Assembly (NCBI GenBank): GCA_003647765.1
Contig: QMNM01000133.1
Location: 1 to 5,391, forward strand
Length of the DNA stretch: 5,391 nt
DNA from: Candidatus Cloacimonadota bacterium
GTDB taxonomy: Bacteria > Cloacimonadota > Cloacimonadia > JGIOTU-2 > B8-G9
Reading direction: 5' to 3'
Below are positions 1-4,126 of the stretch, one piece after another. Each line of letters starts with the position of its first letter. Positions within the stretch are counted from its first letter, which is position 1. The position numbers and the translations under genes are program-made. The notes beneath the pieces are model-generated. The model was not told where the DNA came from and ran no database searches. It saw nothing but the letters and a program-made list of their open reading frames with translations.

Positions 1-439
1 CTCTTTTAGCTGCTAAAATAGTTTCAGTTGTTAAAGCTGTACCTGTTGCACCAACTGCTGTTGTAGTTGTAGCTGCTAATGCATCTAAGATTAACTGGTC
101 ACTTCTTCTACCAAGTGCTTTTGCAATTACTTGAGCTAATTCATTAACTTCTGAAAAGTTAACATCTGCGTTGTTGAATAAATCTGTATATTCCGCTGCT
201 CTCCAATTTGTTAAAGGACATGGAACTAAAGAATGTTCAACATTCATTGGTGTTACATCTGCTGAAGGAGCGATTGCTTCTGTTGCTAAACCTTTACCAA
301 TATTTCTAAATTTAATTTCGTTAGCTTGTTTTGCTGTTTTAACATAACAAGTACCTCTTAGTTTTTGAGAATCTTGATATGCTTGTTTTACTGCACTATC
401 ATAGATTTTTGCTGCTACTGAACTTAATGTCTTTGACAT
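1..439 (-). CDS. Major capsid protein, N-terminal part (runs off left edge)
   Basis: This is the shell protein of the phage head, incomplete: 146 codons are visible and the 3' part lies outside the window. My translation from the ATG at 437-439 begins MSKTLSSVAAKIYDSAVKQA and continues with a segment around residues 34-52 (KTAKQANEIKFRNIGKG), a V-x-P-M-N segment near residues 61-65, an EYTDLFNNADVNF segment near residues 83-95 and a GRRSDQLILDAL helix near residues 109-120. This order of motifs is what I remember of the 'phage capsid protein' group found in T7-like podoviruses, usually around 300 to 350 residues. The start has an AAGGA at 447-451, seven bases upstream. The place directly after a scaffold gene and the long 168-bp leader support the call. 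Family assignment is from recalled sequence pattern, not a search. Confidence 0.85.
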   Translation of the reverse strand, partial: MSKTLSSVAAKIYDSAVKQAYQDSQKLRGTCYVKTAKQANEIKFRNIGKGLATEAIAPSADVTPMNVEHSLVPCPLTNWRAAEYTDLFNNADVNFSEVNELAQVIAKALGRRSDQLILDALAATTTTAVGATGTALTTETILAAKR

Positions 440-446
440 ATTATTT

Positions 447-451
447 TCCTT
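447..451 (-). promoter_or_regulatory. Ribosome binding site of the capsid gene
   Basis: Minus-strand AAGGA, seven bases before the ATG at 437-439. It fixes this ATG as the start, since the next in-frame ATG is more than 60 codons downstream. A GGG-GAAA-CCC element lies immediately upstream and might influence access to the site. Confidence 0.75.
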
Positions 452-530
452 TTGGGTTTCCCCGGTTTATTTTGTTTTTTTGAATGTATAGATTTCCATC
501 TCGAGCAGATTATCCCATTTGGGGTCTATT

Positions 531-550
531 CATTATTTAATTAAATAATG
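531..550. repeat. Perfect 20-bp palindrome in the capsid leader
   Basis: CATTATTTAATTAAATAATG reads identically on both strands. As RNA it can form an 8-bp, mostly A-U stem with an AAUU loop. It is not followed by a run of U, so it does not look like an intrinsic terminator. As DNA it could be a site for a dimeric protein. Its outer bases overlap a second inverted pair, CCCATT at 547-552 (minus strand) with AATGGG at 514-519, so two partly competing folds are possible. Confidence 0.7.
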
Positions 551-577
551 GGTCCTAAGATTGTCCATTGTTATTTT

Positions 578-585
578 TATTTATA
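578..585 (-). promoter_or_regulatory. TATAAATA box, possible late promoter before capsid gene
   Basis: The minus strand reads TATAAATA, identical to the core of T4-type late promoters and close to a sigma-70 -10 box. It lies 138 bp before the capsid start. The same octamer occurs twice at 3738-3756 in the only other promoter-like gap of this window and in the same orientation. In such AT-rich DNA single copies arise by chance, so the call rests on the repetition and placement. Confidence 0.35.
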
Positions 586-607
586 CTTAAAATTAATAAA
601 AATTATA

Positions 608-1432
608 TTAACCCCAAGTATTGTTCATTAATTCATTTACTTTTGTTGCATATTGACTATCAGTTTCCATTTTAAGATTACCGTAATCATCAGTTGCAAA
701 CATCATCTTTTGAATATCTTGGTCTGATGGAGCTGAAAATGAAGCTTGTTGTGTTGTTGCTGGAGTAGACGGTCTTGCCATTTGAATTAAACTCTCAATA
801 GCACCAATTGAATCAGCCGAAGTAGCCATTTCTCTTAATATCTCTGCTTGATGTGGGTTCATAGAACTATCTAAGAATTGATTGATATTAGCAATCCGTG
901 TTTCCCCATGACTACCTAATGCAGCCATTTCATCTCTGGTGTATAACTCATCCATTTGACCTTGAACATCATTGTATTTTTCAACAAATTGACCAAAAGC
1001 ATCATTAGACATATTAAGTTCTCTTGCAGTATCAGCTAATCCACTAATTAATGGACTATCCATATCTTGACCCTTTAATTCATAAGCTTCTGGAGCACCC
1101 TTGAAGTTACCTATCTTACCCTCTAACATCTTATATGACTTAACTAAATCATCAACATTGTTAAATTTATCTGGTAATTCAAACTCTGGTTTATCTTCTG
1201 GAGTTTCATCTTCATCTATATCATCTAATTCTTTGATAACTGCATCTAATTGGTCATCAGTCATGTTCTCAAAGTCAAAAGTTTCTTCTTCATCTGTTGG
1301 GATTTCAAAGTCATCTTTTACTTCTTGTGTATTAGAGTTAATATCTGATTCAATATATCCAGCATCCTCATCTTGACCTGTTGATATTGTTTCCTCTGAT
1401 GTTTCGTCCATTGTGATTTCTGTTTCTTCCAT
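608..1432 (-). CDS. Capsid assembly scaffolding protein, T7 gp9-like
   Basis: Scaffold proteins guide the capsid subunits into a procapsid and leave before or during DNA packaging. The 274-residue product is very acidic over its first 85 residues (long Asp/Glu runs, for example around 46-75), has a conserved-looking block at 85-119 (FELPDKFNNVDDLVKSY then GAPEAYEL), a helical middle at about 125-220, and a low-complexity PSTPATTQQ linker at 221-229 before a C-terminal segment (238-274) with D-x-x-Y-G-N and a terminal NTWG. The 'PDKF..v.dL..aY..LE...G' then 'GAPEaYel' pattern is typical of T7 capsid assembly proteins, which are about 300 residues. AAGGA at 1440-1444 lies seven bases before the ATG. 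Position between portal and capsid genes is the standard one. Family assignment is by pattern recall. Confidence 0.85.
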   Translation of the reverse strand: MEETEITMDETSEETISTGQDEDAGYIESDINSNTQEVKDDFEIPTDEEETFDFENMTDDQLDAVIKELDDIDEDETPEDKPEFELPDKFNNVDDLVKSYKMLEGKIGNFKGAPEAYELKGQDMDSPLISGLADTARELNMSNDAFGQFVEKYNDVQGQMDELYTRDEMAALGSHGETRIANINQFLDSSMNPHQAEILREMATSADSIGAIESLIQMARPSTPATTQQASFSAPSDQDIQKMMFATDDYGNLKMETDSQYATKVNELMNNTWG

Positions 1433-1462
1433 TTTTATTTCCTTTTTTTTAGATACTATTAT

Positions 1463-1669
1463 TTATTCACTTAATAGTAATTTATTATTTGTTTGTCTAA
1501 TCAATCTAACTATATCAGACTTCCCTTGTCTTATTGCAGATGGAGTTTCACCATCATCTTGAACTATTTGTGTGTAAACAAACCTCTTTTCAAGAGCTTC
1601 AAGTAATCTTAAACCTGCTTCTGTTGAAAATGTTTGAAATATAAGCTTCTCAAAATCAGTTGTATCCAT
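1463..1669 (-). CDS. Small Bbp19-like phage protein
   Basis: This encodes 68 residues. The pattern FEKLIFQTFSTEAGLRLLEAL at 6-26, followed by EKRFVYTQ, an acidic turn and then RQGKSDIVRLIRQTNN at 48-63, matches what I remember of the Bbp19-like phage family: a short 'F...F.t.eG..vL..L..rf' helix and a C-terminal 'R.Gq...v..I..' helix. Bbp19 was named from Bordetella phage BPP-1, where it sits in the head gene cluster. Its biochemical role is not known to me. The ATG shares one base with the portal stop (TAATG), and AAGGA at 1678-1682 inside the portal gene lies eight bases upstream, so translation is probably coupled to portal. No signal peptide or membrane segment is visible. Confidence 0.65.
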   Translation of the reverse strand: MDTTDFEKLIFQTFSTEAGLRLLEALEKRFVYTQIVQDDGETPSAIRQGKSDIVRLIRQTNNKLLLSE

Positions 1670-3261
1670 TATTGTTGTCCTTGACCAATTGCTGGAGCTT
1701 GTGGAGCTTGATTAGCCCCTAATTTTTGTGCATCCATCATTTGTTTAGATTGAGCCATTTGTTGCATCTCAATGTTTTTCTCTGTAAGTTGTTTTCTTTC
1801 TTCAGTTGTTCTTAACAATGTTTTGTCTAACGATAATGCAGTAGCAATATAATCTGGTATCTTATCAAACTTAATTGCTGTTTGAGCAACTTCCGGTGGA
1901 ATAGTCTGCATAATTTCCATAAATTGTTGCCATTCTTGTATTTCCTCAGAACCTTGCATTTTAGCAACTGGCGAAGTATATTGAACTTTGATTTCTTTAC
2001 CATCAATAGTTAATGGTGGTAATTTCTCTTTCTTAACTAATATAGCAATTACCTTATTAACTATTTTTGATAACAACTCTGTTTGTAATCTACTAAAAGA
2101 AGATACCGAAGTTTGAATGAAATCATTTTGTCTCATATTCATCTCAGTAGCTGTTCTAACAGAAGTATCATTAATATCACCAAATGGTTCAACTAACATA
2201 TACTCATTAATTCTTGTTCTAATCTCTTGAACTAACATCTGTTCAATCTGAAAGTTAGCCGGTGATTGTAATGGTGCTAATGATGGATTTGTTGATGAAT
2301 TTGACCCAACTGGAATAACTGCACCAGGCTGTAATCTAATATTCTTAACATTAATAATACCATCATCTACTGCTGTAAATACACCACTAATTGCTAATGA
2401 AGCTGCTTTAAGACCTAATTCAACTGTTTTATTAAGTGTTTTAATATCACTTATTAGTGACATTAATCTACCTCTACCAAATGATTCACCACTTACAACA
2501 TTCTCTCTAAATACGATAAACGGACTGTCATCAATTGTTTCAGATAATAGAATTTTACCAGTCGGAGTCAACAATACAAAGTCAAACTTATAATCTTCTT
2601 CTCTGTAAATAGTACACTCAATAATTGTTTGTAAAGCTGTTGGATTTTCTTCATAAATGTCATTCATCTCTGGAGTTAATTTAGCTTTGTTCCAAGTAGC
2701 TGTAATCTGATTTAATGGTATTTGGAACTCTCTATATACAGTCTTTACATCACCTGTTGATGAGTTTTCTAATGCTACATGAGATAATGGTATAGTCTTG
2801 AATATAATATCACTGTCTGAATGTGGGTTATTATCCTCATTTACCATAATTACACCAGTACTTACTGCTAAGTCCGTAAATGCTTCTGCAATTTGAGTAC
2901 TAAAATTACTATGATTGATTGCATCCATAACAACATCTGTTGCTTTTTGTAGATAATCATTAATCTGTTCTTTCTCTTCTTCTTTAATTTCAGTTCCAGC
3001 AGTTAATGTGAACCATTCAGTCCAAGGTCTTACTAATAGGTTCTGTAATCTACTCACATACTTATTTGTTGCGATTAATGGAGAACTATCAAATACTAAT
3101 TGGTCTTTCTTTTGACCTGGACCGTATGTGCTGAATAAATCTCTATTTGGTATAACATATTGATATACTTCTTCTAAAGAACTTCTCCATAGAGTAGCTT
3201 CTTCTTTAGCTTTGTTATACCTCTTTAGTGTTTTTTGTGCTAACTTTTCTTGACTTGCCAT
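1669..3261 (-). CDS. Portal (head-to-tail connector) protein, T7 gp8-like
   Basis: The portal forms the dodecameric ring at one capsid vertex through which DNA enters and leaves, and is the docking site for terminase and tail. The 530-residue product is close to the length of T7 gp8 (about 536). Recognisable blocks are the N-terminal helix and loop KRYNKAKEEATLWRSSLEEV at 13-32 followed by VIPN, the FDSSPLIATNKYVSRLQNLL segment at 57-76 with a PW.EWF.L motif at 79-86, the SPFIVFRENVVSGESFGRG block at 246-264, a long stem-type helix at 267-290, and VRTATEMNMR at 368-377. This series is characteristic of podovirus head-tail connectors. The last 40 residues are Gln/Ala-rich. AAGGA at 3270-3274 lies eight bases before the ATG. 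The 5' end overlaps the preceding zinc-ribbon gene by 47 bp. No frameshift or missing block is apparent. Confidence 0.92.
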   Translation of the reverse strand: MASQEKLAQKTLKRYNKAKEEATLWRSSLEEVYQYVIPNRDLFSTYGPGQKKDQLVFDSSPLIATNKYVSRLQNLLVRPWTEWFTLTAGTEIKEEEKEQINDYLQKATDVVMDAINHSNFSTQIAEAFTDLAVSTGVIMVNEDNNPHSDSDIIFKTIPLSHVALENSSTGDVKTVYREFQIPLNQITATWNKAKLTPEMNDIYEENPTALQTIIECTIYREEDYKFDFVLLTPTGKILLSETIDDSPFIVFRENVVSGESFGRGRLMSLISDIKTLNKTVELGLKAASLAISGVFTAVDDGIINVKNIRLQPGAVIPVGSNSSTNPSLAPLQSPANFQIEQMLVQEIRTRINEYMLVEPFGDINDTSVRTATEMNMRQNDFIQTSVSSFSRLQTELLSKIVNKVIAILVKKEKLPPLTIDGKEIKVQYTSPVAKMQGSEEIQEWQQFMEIMQTIPPEVAQTAIKFDKIPDYIATALSLDKTLLRTTEERKQLTEKNIEMQQMAQSKQMMDAQKLGANQAPQAPAIGQGQQ

Positions 3262-3397
3262 TGGTTTTTTCCTTTAGTTTTTTTACTGGGTTGCATATAG
3301 GACATTCAATTGATTTGTATTCCTTACCGCATTCAAAATGTGACACTACATCACATTCTTTACATCTTATTTGAAGATAATTGTATGTTATGAACAT
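3215..3397 (-). CDS. Small zinc-ribbon protein
   Basis: This encodes 60 residues with four cysteines in two knuckles: C12-x2-C15 and C32-x2-C35 (CPIC), 16 residues apart, plus an extra C23 followed by Gly. This is a zinc-ribbon pattern, somewhat like the FmdB type (YxYxCxxC...CPxC), so a bound Zn ion is expected. The C-terminal 24 residues are Lys-rich and probably disordered or nucleic-acid binding. Function is unknown; a small virion, assembly or regulatory factor are all possible. The start has an excellent AAGGA at 3404-3408, six bases upstream, embedded in the stop of the preceding gene. The 3' end overlaps the portal start by 47 bp in another frame. The ribosome site and the paired cysteines argue that it is real despite the overlap. 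Confidence 0.7.
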   Translation of the reverse strand: MFITYNYLQIRCKECDVVSHFECGKEYKSIECPICNPVKKLKEKTNGKSRKVSTKNTKEV

Positions 3398-3409
3398 AAT
3401 AAATCCTTA
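3395..3409 (-). promoter_or_regulatory. Repeated ribosome-site cassette before zinc-ribbon gene
   Basis: The minus strand reads TAAGGATTTATTATG, matching 14 of 15 bases of the start region of the preceding gene (TAAGGATTTAATATG at 3713-3727). The leading TAA here is also the stop codon of that preceding gene, so stop and Shine-Dalgarno are fused, which favours coupled reinitiation. Confidence 0.7.
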
Positions 3410-3715
3410 TTTAATTGTTTGAAAACTACCAGCTTCTGTACCTGTAAGTAAAGAACTTTTACCTGGGGCATTCTTTCTCGCTGTTATTTTCGCTGTATTT
3501 TGAGCTTTCTCTCTTTTCGCAGCTTGTTCTTGTTTATAAGAAACTGTTGCTTGTTGAGCAGCACCAATAGTTGCTGTCTGCTTTGCTTTGTTTAATTCTT
3601 TCTCTTGTAATGCCGCTGCATCTTTCGCTGCATCTTTTTGTTTGTCTGCTTGATAAATTGATGACCCTACTGAGGCTGTTGTTCCAATTAAACTCGCAAT
3701 TGCTAATCCTGTCAT
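3407..3715 (-). CDS. Small phage protein, possible internal virion / ejection protein
   Basis: This encodes 102 residues. Residues 1-20 are hydrophobic and small-residue rich (MTGLAIASLIGTTASVGSSI), followed by a long Ala/Lys/Gln/Glu-rich helical stretch (about 21-78) likely to form a coiled coil, and a C-terminal PGKSSLLTGTEAG segment at 84-96. A hydrophobic N-terminus followed by an Ala/Gln helix recalls the beginning of T7 gp14, an internal virion protein that enters the cell envelope during DNA ejection, but this product is about half that length. A small Ser-x-LeuThrGly-ending protein of similar build occurs in many tailed-phage head clusters. Function is therefore a guess. AAGGA at 3722-3726 lies six bases before the ATG, and the gap just upstream carries a possible promoter. 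Confidence 0.6.
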   Translation of the reverse strand: MTGLAIASLIGTTASVGSSIYQADKQKDAAKDAAALQEKELNKAKQTATIGAAQQATVSYKQEQAAKREKAQNTAKITARKNAPGKSSLLTGTEAGSFQTIK

Positions 3716-3727
3716 ATTAAATCCTTA
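3713..3727 (-). promoter_or_regulatory. Ribosome-site cassette before the small hydrophobic-N-terminus gene
   Basis: The minus strand reads TAAGGATTTAATATG, with AAGGA six bases before the ATG. It is almost identical to the cassette before the next gene at 3395-3409. Part of it is also one arm of the CTTAAA-g-TTTAAG palindrome at 3724-3736. Confidence 0.7.
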
Positions 3728-3736
3728 AAGTTTAAG
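3724..3736. repeat. 13-bp palindrome overlapping a ribosome site
   Basis: CTTAAAGTTTAAG is an inverted repeat of 6 bp arms around one base. It lies between the TATAAATA boxes and the ATG at 3713-3715 and covers part of the Shine-Dalgarno sequence. The one-base centre makes a full RNA hairpin impossible, so a DNA-level operator or chance in AT-rich sequence are the two readings. Confidence 0.4.
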
Positions 3737-3756
3737 TTATTTATATGTTATTTATA
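3736..3756 (-). promoter_or_regulatory. Tandem TATAAATAAC boxes, possible late promoter
   Basis: The minus strand contains TATAAATAAC twice in direct repeat with an 11-bp period (3736-3745 and 3747-3756), about one helical turn apart. The octamer TATAAATA equals the T4-type late promoter core and also resembles a -10 box. The downstream box ends about 20 bp before the ATG of the small gene at 3715, leaving room for a start site and the AAGGA. The upstream box overlaps the stop of the gp13-like gene. No good -35 is evident. Tandem boxes of the same type reappear singly at 578-585. Confidence 0.4.
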
Positions 3757-4126
3757 ATTTCCATTGGAATAATGCAGTATCTTTATATGGGGTAACATGA
3801 TTCTTACAATGGGCAAAATTAGTTCCATCTGTTAGCAATGCTCTATCAGAACACTCGGCTTCTTTGTAAAGGTCTTTGAAGAACGCATACATCATCTTAT
3901 ATATCTTCCTATTGAATACTTTAGTATAAGAACAAAAGATATATTCATCGGTTCTAACAACTCCCATATATCCTAATAATCTACCCTCTTCAATCCAAGT
4001 ATTAAATACTGGGTTAAACTCTGATGTTGCTTCTATATCTTTTTCTATATCTGGAATAAGCTCCTTAAAGTCCTTAATAATATGGTATTTAAGGTCGCTT
4101 ATTTTGTTTTCTGAATTGTATATCAA
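3752..4126 (-). CDS. T7 gp13-like (GNAT-fold) phage protein, TTG start
   Basis: This encodes 124 residues if translation begins at TTG 4124-4126, my preferred start. An in-frame TTG at 4136-4138 would add four residues. No ATG is available until far inside the gene. The preferred TTG overlaps the terminase stop as TTGA and has GGAG at 4134-4137, while the upstream TTG has no ribosome site. The layout resembles T7 gp13 as I recall it: an N-terminal I-x-x-S-x-x-K/S-D start, an internal LLGYMGVVRTDEYIFCSYTK strand region, a basic helix FNRKIYKMMYAFFKDLY, and a late T-N-F-x-H-C-x-N motif before a Phe-Gln-Trp end. gp13 is a small protein of T7 virion assembly with an acetyltransferase-like fold. 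Whether this one binds acetyl-CoA cannot be told; the classic Q/R-x-x-G-x-G/A loop is not evident. The resemblance is by eye and needs a profile search. Confidence 0.6.
   Translation of the reverse strand: MIYNSENKISDLKYHIIKDFKELIPDIEKDIEATSEFNPVFNTWIEEGRLLGYMGVVRTDEYIFCSYTKVFNRKIYKMMYAFFKDLYKEAECSDRALLTDGTNFAHCKNHVTPYKDTALFQWKL

Larger units (their letters stand above)
440..607 (-). promoter_or_regulatory. Long AT-rich leader of the capsid gene
   Basis: This 168-bp stretch between the scaffold stop and the capsid start is by far the largest gap in an otherwise overlapping gene cluster. Read on the minus strand it holds, in order: a TATAAT at 602-607 with no convincing -35, a TATAAATA box at 578-585, a perfect 20-bp palindrome at 531-550, a CCCATT/AATGGG inverted pair (547-552 with 514-519), a short ATCT/AGAT hairpin (498-510), a GGG-GAAA-CCC mini-hairpin (453-463) and the AAGGA ribosome site. 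I see no tRNA and no convincing gene; the only open frames are about 11 codons or shorter. A promoter plus structured leader for high capsid expression is the likely role, by inference. Confidence 0.55.

Noticed and set aside
531-550. Palindrome as a rho-independent terminator after the scaffold gene
   Set aside because: The stem is almost all A-U and neither strand has a U-run directly after it.
480-565. Three tiny minus-strand frames in the capsid leader (about 11, 7 and 10 codons, the first two linked by TAATG)
   Set aside because: None has a properly spaced Shine-Dalgarno sequence and such short frames are expected by chance; a leader-peptide attenuator would need more evidence.
602-607. 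Exact TATAAT (minus strand) just after the scaffold stop, as a sigma-70 promoter
   Set aside because: No acceptable -35 at 16 to 18 bp and no TGn extension; TATAAT is likely by chance in this AT-rich stretch. Kept only as a note in the leader entry.
440-607. tRNA or attachment site in the large gap
   Set aside because: No cloverleaf arms, no T-loop consensus and no CCA-type end were found on either strand.
1101-1376. 91-codon plus-strand open frame, Ser/Leu-rich
   Set aside because: It is antisense to the acidic, Asp/Glu-rich part of the scaffold gene; the Ser/Leu composition is the expected mirror of those codons, and no ribosome site or family pattern is present.
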